Counted from the stretch's first letter, positions 9,525 to 18,831 are shown. The stretch is 64,000 nt of DNA from Chloroflexota bacterium (GCA_021324795.1 JAJPIK010000067.1:1-64000); one strand, 5' to 3'. Notes: a model not told the origin generated them from the sequence alone. Program-made: numbers and translations.

Positions 9525-9939
9525 TCACCGCGAGCAAGAACAGTCCAATCACCAGGGCGTGTACTACGGTGCACCAGAGGCAGACCGCGCCAATCAAAAA
9601 AAGCTCAGCATAGATCAGGTAGAAGACGACGAGCAGGCCAGCCAGGGACCAGACCATGCGCAGGGTTAGCCAGCCTACCGACGAGGCGAATTGCCGTTGC
9701 CAGGTCGGACCGATGGCAAGCACCAATGTGACGAGAAACCAGACGATCCCCAGCAGGGCGACTGGCACCGGCCCGACGTTCGCCTGGGGACTGGTCGTCA
9801 CCTGTTCACAGTTGATCGGCCCGCTGGTTGCGCAGAGCAGGGAAACCTGACCTTGCGCATAGTGAATAACGGTAAGATAGATCGAGATCGCTAAGCCGGC
9901 GAGCGATAGGACGCCCGCCCAAAGGCGGGCGCTGCTCAT
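9469..9939 (-). CDS. vitamin K epoxide reductase (VKOR) family protein
   Basis: 156 residues with four hydrophobic helices. The loop cysteines Cys36 and Cys44 and the active-site CLWC (Cys120, Cys123) are all present, the full set for a bacterial VKOR. Such enzymes reoxidise a thioredoxin-like disulfide donor and pass electrons to quinone. Here the partner is clear: the ATG overlaps the stop of the upstream DUF929 thioredoxin-like gene by four bases. The pair would form disulfides in extracytoplasmic proteins, probably the neighbouring copper and cytochrome proteins. Confidence 0.92.
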   Translation of the reverse strand: MSSARLWAGVLSLAGLAISIYLTVIHYAQGQVSLLCATSGPINCEQVTTSPQANVGPVPVALLGIVWFLVTLVLAIGPTWQRQFASSVGWLTLRMVWSLAGLLVVFYLIYAELFLIGAVCLWCTVVHALVIGLFLLAVNEWVETTNKAESAEVQTG

Positions 9940-10931
9940 TGGCCTGCCTTCGGCGGGGGCTTGCTACTCAGTTGCGACTCGATCGTCTTGATCGCCGGTT
10001 GAGTACAGACGTTCGCCGGGGTATCACCGGTTGCCTGGCAGATGCCGGCGGTAATCTGGTTCGCTTCGCCGACGATCGCCTTCGCATCGGCCGAGTTCGG
10101 ATCGTTCAAGTTCGCGGCGATCTGCTCCCAGGTTCGGTTGTCCAGACTGCCAGCGTCGATTTGCGCTCCTGAAATGACGTAGCGGTTGGCCAAATCGATG
10201 AAGGGAATTGAGCCAGCGCTCTGCGCCGCGACGTATGGCGGACCGTCGTAGGTATTGAGCAATTGCTGTTGCTGAGGTGTCGGCGTTTGCAAGGTTTGGT
10301 AGGTGTTGCCAACTCGCTGATTACTTTGCAATTCAACCGGGCTGAAGTCGATGTAATCACTTTGATAGCTTGAGCCAACGAACGTAAACGTCGGAGTGTT
10401 AGGATAAACGTCATCCGAGGCAGAATGCGACGTACGCAAGCCGCTGAACTTGCCGAACCGGCTCAACGCGACGATCAATCCCCATCGCTCTGCCGCGCAG
10501 AAGGGACAATACTCGGCCCCTACGTAAACAATGAGTGGATGGCCGTTGGAATCCTTCAAAACGTCCGTTCCAACTGGGATGAGGGTATTCTGAGCCGTTC
10601 CCGCCCCAACCTGATTCTCGGTGGCATCGGAGACACTGATCAAATCCTGCATAACCGTTGGAGACACCGGTTGATCTGCCGCCGAGACAGTAGCGGACGA
10701 TCTGGTAAACGGCAAGACGAACTTGACGACGATCATCGCGATGATGATCACCGCGATAATCCCCGCGACGATCGCGGTGATTAGCCCCGAGTGACCCTGG
10801 CGCGCCCGCTGCGGCCTTAGACGGCCATTCGTTGACCCCGGATTGCTGGGAGACATCGGCACGCCGCGTCGTGGTGCTGATCGAGGTACTGCCGCTTGGT
10901 TCCGGTCTTTGGGACGGCGTGGGGAATTCAT
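9936..10931 (-). CDS. DUF929 thioredoxin-like membrane-anchored protein
   Basis: 331 residues. A basic, proline-rich cytoplasmic N-terminus is followed by one transmembrane segment (about 50-75) and an extracytoplasmic domain with [25 protein letters not shown], the DUF929 hallmark, with the redox pair Cys142/Cys145. Family knowledge and the overlapping VKOR gene suggest it is the periplasm-side disulfide oxidase recycled by VKOR, in place of DsbA. The first ATG has no good ribosome site; the ATG at 10856 is an alternative that would still leave the membrane anchor intact. Confidence 0.88.
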   Translation of the reverse strand: MNSPRRPKDRNQAAVPRSAPRRGVPMSPSNPGSTNGRLRPQRARQGHSGLITAIVAGIIAVIIIAMIVVKFVLPFTRSSATVSAADQPVSPTVMQDLISVSDATENQVGAGTAQNTLIPVGTDVLKDSNGHPLIVYVGAEYCPFCAAERWGLIVALSRFGKFSGLRTSHSASDDVYPNTPTFTFVGSSYQSDYIDFSPVELQSNQRVGNTYQTLQTPTPQQQQLLNTYDGPPYVAAQSAGSIPFIDLANRYVISGAQIDAGSLDNRTWEQIAANLNDPNSADAKAIVGEANQITAGICQATGDTPANVCTQPAIKTIESQLSSKPPPKAGQ

Positions 10932-11112
10932 CAGTGGTTTACACTCCAGTTCTTCGTCGCCTTACGACTGGCTCAGATCCAGTCCATCAGACTTACAAGC
11001 GAGTTGAATTGCGCCGGTCTGCCTTGGCACAGGCGATGGGTCGGCCAGTCCATCAGAGATGACCGGCGCTTCGAGATTCACTGAGCTAAATTCTACACGA
11101 TTTGCGCATAAA

Positions 11113-13446
11113 TTACTTTTGCTGAGTTAGGCCTCCATTAGGCGTAGCGAACGTCGCCGGGGCCTTCGCGGCGTTCACCTGGGATTTCAGATAATTCAGG
11201 ACGTCCCAGCGCTGCTGGTCGCTCAGCTTGTCTTTGAAGGCTGGCATCGCCGAGTCGGGAAAGCCGTTGCTGATCCAATTTTCAAGATCGCTGTCCGGGT
11301 GCAAGGGAACGTGGACAATCAGATTCGCGGGCGGCGGATTCAAAGTCGGCGCGAGTGGACCATCACCGCGAGCGTCTAATCCGTGACAGATAGCGCAATT
11401 CTGACGGAAGATCTCGGCACCGTCGGCGATCGACTGAGCGGTGGGCGGGTGAGCGAGCGCCGCGGCACTTGCCAATTGCTGGGCTTGAGCCTGCTGAAAA
11501 TCGCGCCCGGCGAAGCCTCCGCCGAGTCCCGTGATGAAGATTCCACAGACCGCGACCACGGCGGCGCGACGGAGATCCCGCTTGCGCAGCCAGACGCCCC
11601 GGGCGAAGGACAATACGCCGAGAACGACGATCACCAGACCGACGTAGAACTGCCAGGTCAATGGCAGCGGCGCCGCCTGGAGTGACCGAGCTCCGGTTGG
11701 CGTCACTTCGAATCCGAAGAGCGCGTTCACGTCGTCGCGCCCCGGCCGCCGCAGGTCGATCTCGGCTTCCCAACGACCGGCCACCGCGAGGTCGCTGCTT
11801 TGGCCAGTGAATCGGCCGTTGCCTTGCGAGGTAAGCGCCACTTCCGAAACACCGAGGTTCTGATCTAAATAGGTGAATCGAATGCTTGCCTGCTCGACAG
11901 TCGAGGTTAACTGTCCACCGGCGTCGCGAACTTCGACCTCGTAGGTATTCGGCCCCGGCCGCCCCGGATTCACCCCAAAGCTCACGCTGAGATCACCAGC
12001 CGGGCCAGTTTGGGTGAGCGGTCCGGTTCCGGCAGTAGCAAACTGCTGGACAGGACTAAGGCTGGTCATTACGCCGGCCGCGGCGATGACTCCGACGACG
12101 AACAGTAGCTCGAGTCGAACAGTCCAGCGGAAGGTCTCGCCGAGCTGGCGGACGTAGCCAAGCATCGTCGGTGATGACGCCGCCTGACCATGCTTGAAAC
12201 CTGGGAGAATCACAAAGTGGTTCACCGCGGCGAGGGAGAGCAGCGGGAGAATTAAGAGAACCTTGACCAATAACGCTTCGCCATAGCCATTGTTGAGCAG
12301 GTTATCGAACGTGCCGATGTGAATGAGAGCCTCGATCAAGCCGGTCAGGCCCAGAATAGCCAGCGAAATCCCGGCGATGATCGCGAAGCGCGGAATCAGT
12401 CCACCGAAGGTTTGAGCAACTTCAGCACTGGGACCGCGGCGAAGTAGCGAGGGCACGATCACCGTGATCTGGAGTAAGCCACCTGTCCAGACAGTCATCG
12501 CGGCCAGGTGTAACCAGTCCACGGTGATGCCGAGTGGCGTCAACGGTCCAATCGCGGCGCTGTGACTGGTCAGCGATACCGAGAGAAGCAACGCTGCTCC
12601 GACGAGCACCGCCACGCGTTCGATGCGACGGGCCGCTTCGACCTTGGCTGTCCGCCAGTAAGTGATAAGCAGGCCGCCAACTGTCAGCCCGAGAACCATT
12701 CGGACGATCCAATACCGCCCGTACTGGGTCTGAACGGCGACTTGCATGAACGGGCCACCAATCGCACCGAGCAGTGACACGCCCACGGCGATCGAGGCTT
12801 GATTCAAGAGCAAAAGAAGGTTGCTTATGAAAAAGAGCAGCCAGGCGCCGGCTGCGGCGCGCTGCTGGGCGATGGTGAGCGGCGTGCGCGCCATCCTTTG
12901 CAGGATCCAAAACGTGAACGAGCCGACCATGGCAGCGCTGGCAAAGAGTGTCAGCCAGCGCAATACCATTTCGAACGGTGAGCCGGAAACGGCTCCCGAG
13001 GCGACGCCCTCCTCCGGGCCCGGGGTCGACGCAATGCTCGTCACGCCCACCCCGAACGGAACGATCCCTCGGACAATGTGACCATCAACTTTTGATTGGG
13101 TCATCCAGGCGATCGCATACGTGCCTTTCGGCAGATTCGGCTTCAGACTGACGATTAGCGATGCTGAATCGTCCGGGGCGACGTGGCTGTCTCCGGCGTC
13201 AACCCGCTGCTGGTTCGTGTCATAGACGACCGCCTGCGAGAAGCTCGGCTCGAGCGGCTCGCTGAACCAGAGTTGAACTTTGGCCGGCGATTGGGCAAGC
13301 GAGGCATTCGCGGGCGGATCCGAGCGCACGAGATTGGCGTGGGCCGAGGCTAATCCGGTCGTCAACCCCAGGATCGCCATGGCCAACACGCATACGCCGA
13401 CCAATCGCCAGCCACTTCGCCGACGCCGAAGCAGTTCCGCGATCAT
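11113..13446 (-). CDS. CopC-CopD-cytochrome c fusion protein
   Basis: 777 residues. A signal segment ends at ASA and the mature CopC domain starts HANLVRSDPP (His36), with the second ligand pair in KVDGHIVRG. A CopD multi-pass membrane region spans about 155-470. A FixH/YtkA-like beta domain follows at about 480-590, then another membrane helix, and a class I cytochrome c domain with CAICH (684-688) and the likely axial Met734 in DSAMPAF. Copper acquisition and electron transfer are thus linked in one chain. It starts in an ATGA overlap with the 68-aa gene upstream. Relation to copper delivery for cytochrome oxidase is inference; no oxidase genes are in view. Confidence 0.88.
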   Translation of the reverse strand: MIAELLRRRRSGWRLVGVCVLAMAILGLTTGLASAHANLVRSDPPANASLAQSPAKVQLWFSEPLEPSFSQAVVYDTNQQRVDAGDSHVAPDDSASLIVSLKPNLPKGTYAIAWMTQSKVDGHIVRGIVPFGVGVTSIASTPGPEEGVASGAVSGSPFEMVLRWLTLFASAAMVGSFTFWILQRMARTPLTIAQQRAAAGAWLLFFISNLLLLLNQASIAVGVSLLGAIGGPFMQVAVQTQYGRYWIVRMVLGLTVGGLLITYWRTAKVEAARRIERVAVLVGAALLLSVSLTSHSAAIGPLTPLGITVDWLHLAAMTVWTGGLLQITVIVPSLLRRGPSAEVAQTFGGLIPRFAIIAGISLAILGLTGLIEALIHIGTFDNLLNNGYGEALLVKVLLILPLLSLAAVNHFVILPGFKHGQAASSPTMLGYVRQLGETFRWTVRLELLFVVGVIAAAGVMTSLSPVQQFATAGTGPLTQTGPAGDLSVSFGVNPGRPGPNTYEVEVRDAGGQLTSTVEQASIRFTYLDQNLGVSEVALTSQGNGRFTGQSSDLAVAGRWEAEIDLRRPGRDDVNALFGFEVTPTGARSLQAAPLPLTWQFYVGLVIVVLGVLSFARGVWLRKRDLRRAAVVAVCGIFITGLGGGFAGRDFQQAQAQQLASAAALAHPPTAQSIADGAEIFRQNCAICHGLDARGDGPLAPTLNPPPANLIVHVPLHPDSDLENWISNGFPDSAMPAFKDKLSDQQRWDVLNYLKSQVNAAKAPATFATPNGGLTQQK

Positions 13447-13649
13447 CGCTTCTTTTCTTCGGTGCTCTTCTTGCTGTCGCGGCCGACGAGCAGCACGATC
13501 AGAAGCAGGACGAACGCCGGAACCAAGCAGCCGATCTCATCAGTCCAACCACCAGAGCCACTGAGCACGTGGGCATCGGCGATCGCCGGAATTGATCCGA
13601 CGATCCCCGATGCGGCGGAGGCCCGTAGCCAACGCCGGAAGGCTTTCAC
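13443..13649 (-). CDS. small single-pass membrane protein, 68 aa
   Basis: A 68-residue protein with a basic start, a signal-like hydrophobic stretch ending near AIADAH, and one strong transmembrane segment (CLVPAFVLLLIVLLVG), then a charged tail DSKKSTEEKKR. Both ends overlap neighbours by four bases (ATGA), so it is translationally coupled to the genes on either side. No family is recognised. Its place between a YtkA-like protein and the CopC-CopD-cytochrome fusion suggests a small subunit or assembly helper of the copper system. Confidence 0.7.
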   Translation of the reverse strand: MKAFRRWLRASAASGIVGSIPAIADAHVLSGSGGWTDEIGCLVPAFVLLLIVLLVGRDSKKSTEEKKR

Positions 13650-14311
13650 TGGCTCGCAGGAGCCTGGCTGCGGATTGGTGCCGACTCGACCGGCAGGTTC
13701 GGCTTGCTCTTACTCACGAGCGCAACGACTGCCAAGACGACGCCAACTAACCCCACGGCAATGCCACCCAGGCCAAAGAGAGTAGCGCGCTGTAGCGCGG
13801 CCTGCGCCGTCGCATTCGCGGCTTGCGTCTGCTGAGCAAGATCAGCCGGCGCGGGCACGGTTTCCGGGAACTGCAGTGTCGCCGGCGAGGTCACGTCGTC
13901 AAAGCGACCCGGACCCGAATCAAAGCGCTCATTCACCGGTTGACCATCGAGGGTTCCTGAGAAGATGAACGAGTAGCTGCCAGCTTTAGTGGGGATCACG
14001 TCAGCGGTATACTTGCCCGGCAAGCCAAAGCGCGCGGTCAGCGGCAAGTCCTTCGGCGTACCCCCTCCGTAGGCGATGGCCACTTTGAGGGTCTTCTCGG
14101 CGCCGGTGACCGGCTTACCTTGCGGATCGGTGATCGTCAGATCCAAGCCATTCGGTTGGTTCTGAATCGCCGGCTCGTTCAAAAAGCCGACGACAAAAGT
14201 GTAATTTCCAACGGCGCGCTTCTCGTGAGCGAGAGCGGCGGCAGGAAACAAGACCGCGAGCAGAGCAACCAACGCACTTGCTCCGGCCAGGACACGTAAT
14301 AGACGTTGCAT
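13646..14311 (-). CDS. exported YtkA/CopC-like beta-domain protein with C-terminal anchor
   Basis: 221 residues. A signal peptide ends in AALA, and the mature protein begins HEKRAVGNYTFVVGF, with a histidine at the mature N-terminus as in CopC-type copper proteins. A beta-sandwich-like region runs to about 150, then a coiled linker and a C-terminal transmembrane helix (LFGLGGIAVGLVGVVLAVVALV). Its stop overlaps the start of the 68-aa gene. Copper binding is inferred from the mature N-terminal His and the operon. The exact family was not identified. Confidence 0.75.
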   Translation of the reverse strand: MQRLLRVLAGASALVALLAVLFPAAALAHEKRAVGNYTFVVGFLNEPAIQNQPNGLDLTITDPQGKPVTGAEKTLKVAIAYGGGTPKDLPLTARFGLPGKYTADVIPTKAGSYSFIFSGTLDGQPVNERFDSGPGRFDDVTSPATLQFPETVPAPADLAQQTQAANATAQAALQRATLFGLGGIAVGLVGVVLAVVALVSKSKPNLPVESAPIRSQAPASQ

Positions 14312-14336
14312 GCGGTCCCTTTCTCCATCGTCAATT

Positions 14337-14873
14337 TTAGATGATCACAATTGCCGATGGGAGAAACCGCGGCGGTGGAAACTCTGGTCGGTGGTCAAGA
14401 GACCCGGGCATAATGCCTGGGAGCAAAGCTAGCCTCCCCAAGCAGAACAAGCCCACCTTGCCGGTGAAGCTCGGCACCAGGATGTCAAGCGCCAGTAAGC
14501 TGACGACCAGGATGTTCAATCCTTGATAAACTGAAACCACGCGGCCGTTCGCCAAAGTGTTGTTGGGAAGGTCGGGAAGAAAACGATCAACTGCGAAAGG
14601 ATTCTCCGAAGCCGTGTGGCTCCAGCGAACCGCGCTGGCAGAGACAGCCACGGGCGAACCCAATAAGGCCGTGAGCGGATTCGGATGCTCGTGATCCTGC
14701 CAGTGAGGAGGTGGAGGTCCGCCAATGAAAAGGTGCGTATGAGGCAGGATGCTCTCATAGAGGGCCGGGTACATACCACCGGCAAGCACCAGCGTTGCCA
14801 GAAGCAGAATGCACCAGCGCTGAAAATTCCGCTTAATCAATCGAACAGAATCAGGCCAAGCCACGGTCAGCAT
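14337..14873 (-). CDS. membrane protein of unknown function, first gene of copper operon
   Basis: 178 residues with an N-terminal transmembrane helix (ILLLATLVLAGGMYPALY), an outer stretch rich in His and Pro (PHTHLFIGGPPPPHWQDHEHP) that could bind metal, and a second hydrophobic region near the C-terminus. It precedes the YtkA-like gene by 25 bases on the same strand. The ribosome site is poor and the true start may be a few codons further in. No family is recognised; the His-rich loop and position suggest a link to copper handling. Confidence 0.6.
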   Translation of the reverse strand: MLTVAWPDSVRLIKRNFQRWCILLLATLVLAGGMYPALYESILPHTHLFIGGPPPPHWQDHEHPNPLTALLGSPVAVSASAVRWSHTASENPFAVDRFLPDLPNNTLANGRVVSVYQGLNILVVSLLALDILVPSFTGKVGLFCLGRLALLPGIMPGSLDHRPEFPPPRFLPSAIVII

Positions 14874-15001
14874 CTACGGTCACGACCTTAACCACTCAAG
14901 CCACTAACATCCTGGACTCAAGTCTCAGTCAAGCGTCCAATGTCAAGCGACCCGGCCTCGGTCAGTTTCAAGACTACACCCAAGTTCTCCGATTGTCCAT
15001 A

Positions 15002-15030
15002 TTGACGGGAAAATTACCTGATCCTATTTA
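15002..15030 (+). promoter_or_regulatory. sigma70-type promoter for the sulfatase-like gene
   Basis: TTGACG at 15002-15007 and TATTTA at 15025-15030 are separated by 17 bases. The predicted transcript would start near 15037, about 70 bases before the GTG at 15107. The match is good but unproven. Confidence 0.5.
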
Positions 15031-15106
15031 CGTCGTGCTACCATGCAACTAAAGAGGTGACTCTAACTAGTTCTGCGTGCTAGCTAGCAAACGGCGAGGC
15101 GAAATC

Positions 15107-16735
15107 GTGTCAAAGCGGCGTAATTTCCTAATTCGTTCGGTCCAGGCCGGACTTGGCTCCCTGATCACCCTTGGTTCCCTAGCCGCCTGCGCGGCAATGC
15201 GAAGGAACGGATTCGCCTCGCCAATCGGTGCTCCGACGCCGGCCGCAGGTGAGCAGGCGTCCGGTCTGTCGACATCCGTGGTGCACGCGGCGACACCAAC
15301 CTCACTACCGAACGCCATCCCCAATCCGGCGAATGCACCGGTGGCTCAAAATTCTTCGCTTGTGCCATCTCCGCTTCCACCTCCGACCGTGGTACCGGCG
15401 AGCGCGATTCACTCAAAGCAACCGAACGTGCTACTAATCACGATCGATACGGTTCGGGCGGATCATCTCGGTGTGTACGGCTTTGATCAGGCCCACACGC
15501 CGAACCTGGACCAACTCGCCCGAGAAGGGGTTCGCTTCGCGCGAGCGATCTGTCAACTGCCCCAAACAAACCCTTCACACGCTGCTTTGTTTACCGGACT
15601 GTACGCCAGTACCAATGGCGTGAAAGTTCACATGGTCGACAAGCTTCGTCCGGGTACCCAGACACTGGCCAGCGTTTTCGCGGACAATGGCTATTTCACC
15701 GGTGGCATCTATAGCTGGGTGAGTTTCGACCCTCAGTTTTCTGGGTTCGACCAGGGGTTCAAGACCTACAACGGCTACGTGCTCAATCGCCCCCTTCTCT
15801 TGTCGGATCCGCGTCTCGAACAGTTAGCCGCGGTGTACCGCGATCTGAAATCCCAACTCCCGATCCTTAATACCGCCGACCTCGCGACCCAGTCGAGCGA
15901 AAAGCTCGAAGAGACGGTGGACGGTCGCGCCGACGTGACCAACCAAGCAGTTTTCAAGTGGTTAGACCAGTACGCTGGCAAAGAGCCGTTCTTCCTTTGG
16001 GTTCACTACTTCGACCCGCACTATCCGTATGCTCCGCCAGCCGGTTACGATCACCTATTTGGACTGAAGTACACGGGCAAGATCGATGGCTCGGTCCAAA
16101 CCATCCATGACATCGAGAACCATAAGATCACTCCAACTGCTGACGACCAGCGCCGCTTGGTCGAGCTATATCAAGGAGAAATTGCCTACACTGACAATCA
16201 GCTTGGCGACTTATTTCAGGAGCTCGAGCGACGTGGGCTCAAGGATGACACAATTATCGTGATGACGGGCGATCATGGCGAGAGCTTCGGTGAGCACGGC
16301 GACTGGGTTCACGGATTAAAGGTCTATGAGACCGAGATCCACGTTCCTTTGCTTTTCCACTATCCGAAAAAGCTCCCGGCTGGAGTGACGGTGGCCGCCC
16401 CGGTTCAATTAATTGACGTGATGCCGACCCTCTTAGAGCTCACCGGCCTGCGCGCGACCAAGCCATTGCAAGGGAGATCACTCTCTTCAGAGCTCATGCG
16501 GAACCCGGCCCCGGCCAATCAGTACGCCTTTACCGAGCTTGCCGACGAGGCGTTCGTATCATTGATGACGTCAAAATGGAAGATCATTCGAAACGATGCG
16601 AACGGCCAACTCCAACTCTACCATTTCAGCGATGAGGCTGAACAATACAATTTGGCAAGCAGTGAGACAAAGATTGCGAGCGAACTCAACGCGCTGCTTC
16701 AAGACGTGATGAAGCTCTCCGGGGTTTCGCACTGA
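15107..16735 (+). CDS. sulfatase/alkaline-phosphatase-superfamily lipoprotein without formylglycine site
   Basis: 542 residues. The N-terminus SKRRNFLIRSVQAGLG...LAAC is a twin-arginine-like lipoprotein signal. After a proline and alanine-rich linker comes a sulfatase-fold domain with metal ligands in LLITIDTVRADHLG and MTGDHGESFGEHG. The catalytic segment is TNPSHAALFTG, with Thr154 where classical sulfatases have the Cys/Ser converted to formylglycine and His in place of the Arg of C-x-P-x-R. Such members often act as phosphodiesterases or phosphotransferases, so the natural reaction is open. GTG at 15107 has GAGG at good spacing; another GTG at 15077 is possible. It probably acts outside the membrane. 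Confidence 0.85.
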   Translation: MSKRRNFLIRSVQAGLGSLITLGSLAACAAMRRNGFASPIGAPTPAAGEQASGLSTSVVHAATPTSLPNAIPNPANAPVAQNSSLVPSPLPPPTVVPASAIHSKQPNVLLITIDTVRADHLGVYGFDQAHTPNLDQLAREGVRFARAICQLPQTNPSHAALFTGLYASTNGVKVHMVDKLRPGTQTLASVFADNGYFTGGIYSWVSFDPQFSGFDQGFKTYNGYVLNRPLLLSDPRLEQLAAVYRDLKSQLPILNTADLATQSSEKLEETVDGRADVTNQAVFKWLDQYAGKEPFFLWVHYFDPHYPYAPPAGYDHLFGLKYTGKIDGSVQTIHDIENHKITPTADDQRRLVELYQGEIAYTDNQLGDLFQELERRGLKDDTIIVMTGDHGESFGEHGDWVHGLKVYETEIHVPLLFHYPKKLPAGVTVAAPVQLIDVMPTLLELTGLRATKPLQGRSLSSELMRNPAPANQYAFTELADEAFVSLMTSKWKIIRNDANGQLQLYHFSDEAEQYNLASSETKIASELNALLQDVMKLSGVSH

Positions 16736-16748
16736 ACGGATCAGCCGT

Positions 16749-16973
16749 TTACGTCTCGTCCCTGAGCAGTTCGATGAGTTCGCGCGCTCGTTTGACGTCG
16801 GTAGACCGGACACGTAGCTCGAACGGTCGCCACACCGTCGCACCCAGCCCCCCCGCACCAGAGGCAAGTGGCACAAGTACGCTGGGAATCCCCTCGTTCT
16901 CCAATGCCTCCCTCAGCATGAGCGCCTCGGTCTCCGAGGAAAAGGTTGCGATGGACACTTCGCTTTGACTCAT
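16749..16973 (-). CDS. DUF2007-type small signalling-like protein
   Basis: 74 residues with the pattern of the DUF2007 family: SIATFSSETEALMLREALENEGIPSVLV, then ELRVRSTDVKRARELIELL. This ferredoxin-like fold is annotated as putative signal transducer, without proven function. AAGG sits nine bases before the ATG. It converges with the sulfatase-like gene and stands apart from the SDR gene, which lies downstream on the same strand. Confidence 0.75.
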   Translation of the reverse strand: MSQSEVSIATFSSETEALMLREALENEGIPSVLVPLASGAGGLGATVWRPFELRVRSTDVKRARELIELLRDET

Positions 16974-17059
16974 GAACTCACCTTACCTTTTGCCGGGTAC
17001 GCCCAGTAAGAGCAATCAGTTCATGATACTACGGATGAAACGCCCCGATCCTTGCTCGA

Positions 17060-17896
17060 TCAAGGAAGCTTCGTATCAGGATGCTCTTGGATGTATCGGG
17101 CGAGATGAACGCCGATGTTCTCCTGAAGCTGAATTGACAAACCGCCGTCAACGACGAGAGCGTGGCCGGTAATGAAAGAGGCCTCCTCCGAGCAGAGGAA
17201 GACGATTGCATTTGCAATGTCGACTGGCTTTCCGCAGCGACGGACCGGGTACTGCTGCTCGAAAAACCGCAGACCGGACGGATTATCATCCCACATGCGC
17301 TGCCGAATGCGCTCGGTCACGATGTGTCCTGGGCAAATCGCATTAACGCGAATTCCAAGTGGCCCAAAGTCAATCGCCATCTCCCGGGTCATGCCGATCA
17401 CTGCCGACTTGCCGGCCTCGTAAACCAACGAATCGGGGGCCATCAGCAGGCCGTGAACCGAGGAAATGTTGACGATCGAGCCGCCGCCGGCCTGCTGAAT
17501 CCACGGCACGGCGTACTTGACGCCCAGGTAAATTGCCTTGGTCAGCATGGCCATGCCATAATCCCAGGATTCTTCACTCACGTCGACCGCCGAGCCCTTG
17601 TTACTGCCCAAGCCAGCATTGTATGCATTGTTTACCAGGATCGTCAGCTTTCCAAAACGCCTGACCGCTTCATCGACCATCTTTCGGATATCTTCATGCT
17701 TACTGACGTCGGCAACAACCCACTCGGCGGCCCCCCCGGACTGGCGAATCGTCCTGACGTTTTCTTCGGCCGCCGCCTGGTCGACGTCGACGATCAAGAC
17801 GCTCGCTCCTTCCTCGGCGAGTCGACGCGCCGTTGCGCCGCCAATCCCCTGTGCTCCGCCAGTCACGATCGCCACCTGCCCCGCCAAACGTTGCAT
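17060..17896 (-). CDS. SDR family oxidoreductase
   Basis: 278 residues, a classical short-chain dehydrogenase. The nucleotide-binding TGGAQGIG is at the N-terminus, NNAY near 90, the catalytic serine in IVNISSVHG, the YEAGK motif supplies Tyr and Lys, and ICPGHIVTE closes the cofactor site. Asp at the end of beta-2 (LIVDVD) favours NAD(H). A strong GGAGG precedes the ATG. The C-terminal 30 residues extend past the usual DGG end. Substrate is unknown; it heads no clear pathway here, but its neighbours are thiol-redox proteins. Confidence 0.9.
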   Translation of the reverse strand: MQRLAGQVAIVTGGAQGIGGATARRLAEEGASVLIVDVDQAAAEENVRTIRQSGGAAEWVVADVSKHEDIRKMVDEAVRRFGKLTILVNNAYNAGLGSNKGSAVDVSEESWDYGMAMLTKAIYLGVKYAVPWIQQAGGGSIVNISSVHGLLMAPDSLVYEAGKSAVIGMTREMAIDFGPLGIRVNAICPGHIVTERIRQRMWDDNPSGLRFFEQQYPVRRCGKPVDIANAIVFLCSEEASFITGHALVVDGGLSIQLQENIGVHLARYIQEHPDTKLP

Positions 17897-17914
17897 GAGC
17901 GACCTCCTTCCTCT

Positions 17915-18172
17915 TTATGCCTCGGCGAGATGTCTTCTAACCGCCTCGATGATCTTGCTCGTGTCTCCAAATCCACCGTCGCGGTACATTGAGTGGACGA
18001 GCTCGCCGTCGACCGATACGTCAAAGGAGCCTTCGTACCAGGGGATGAGCTCAATCGATGAGAGGTTGTGTGCAAAGGTCTTCATGAGTGCTTCTGCCAG
18101 CGCTAAAGCCTGTGGCTCGTAACCACACTCGGCGCAATAGGTGATCTTGACCTTCACCGGCCGTTTCACCAT
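17915..18172 (-). CDS. SelW/SelT-like Rdx family protein
   Basis: 85 residues with the N-terminal redox motif in ITYCAECGYEPQA (Cys13, Cys16) and the GSFDVSVDGELVHSM segment typical of the Rdx family (PF10262), a thioredoxin-like fold. A cysteine stands where eukaryotic members have selenocysteine. It is two bases downstream of the thioredoxin-like gene and upstream of the SDR gene, so the three are probably co-transcribed. The physiological partner is unknown. Confidence 0.85.
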   Translation of the reverse strand: MVKRPVKVKITYCAECGYEPQALALAEALMKTFAHNLSSIELIPWYEGSFDVSVDGELVHSMYRDGGFGDTSKIIEAVRRHLAEA

Positions 18173-18174
18173 GG

Positions 18175-18780
18175 CTAGCCACCAGCGGGGACACGATCGA
18201 TGATTTTCCGAAGTTCCCGCACGACTTCACTGTTCGCCCAGGGCGTGGTTTCCTCGCGCATCTTCGCCATCTCTTGGGCCAAGCGCGCCCGTACGTCTTC
18301 GGGAAGCTGATCAATTGGACTGTCTGGCGAGCCAAATTCGGGGTTGTTGGCATAGATCTCGAGACGCTTTTCAGCGCGCAGTTTGGTTACGCTATCCGGA
18401 CGCTCGATGAAGTGGCCCAGTTCGCGGAAACTATCATCGAAGAAGACGAACACCGGAATCGACCGATATTTGCCTTGATTGAGATACTGATCGATCAAAT
18501 CTAAGTTCTGGTCGCGGAGAAAAACCCGAACGTTCAGCTTACCGCTTTCGGCGGCAAGCTTGCCAAGAATCGGCAGGTTGGCGATGACGTCACCACACCA
18601 GTCTTCGGCAATTGCTAAGACATTCAGTGGCTTCGGCAAGCCGCGGAAGGCAGCGAGATCAGCCGGTGATGGCGTGAAGCCACTCTCGGCGGCTTCGAGC
18701 CGATCGCGGTTACGGGTCATCTGTGCTTTAAATTGATCGTACGTCATGCCCTGATCGAATCGTTCTCGAGTCACTGCCAT
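18175..18780 (-). CDS. thioredoxin-family protein with single active-site cysteine
   Basis: 201 residues. Thioredoxin-like fold resembling the Thioredoxin_9 family, with VLAIAEDWCGD at 55-64: Cys62 is present, but the second cysteine of C-x-x-C is absent. The cis-proline region reads YRSIPVFVFFDD. AGGGAG precedes the ATG. A monothiol mechanism or a non-redox binding role is possible. It leads a small operon with the SelW-like protein and lies just downstream of the peroxiredoxin on the same strand. Confidence 0.82.
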   Translation of the reverse strand: MAVTRERFDQGMTYDQFKAQMTRNRDRLEAAESGFTPSPADLAAFRGLPKPLNVLAIAEDWCGDVIANLPILGKLAAESGKLNVRVFLRDQNLDLIDQYLNQGKYRSIPVFVFFDDSFRELGHFIERPDSVTKLRAEKRLEIYANNPEFGSPDSPIDQLPEDVRARLAQEMAKMREETTPWANSEVVRELRKIIDRVPAGG

Positions 18781-18831
18781 GTCATTCTCCCTACCTGAAT
18801 AGTTCGGCTGAAGATACGCGATCGGGTCCGT

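Noticed and set aside
17162-17992. 276-codon open frame opposite the SDR gene
   Set aside because: The SDR reading shows all catalytic motifs; the antisense frame has none and results from high-GC codon use.
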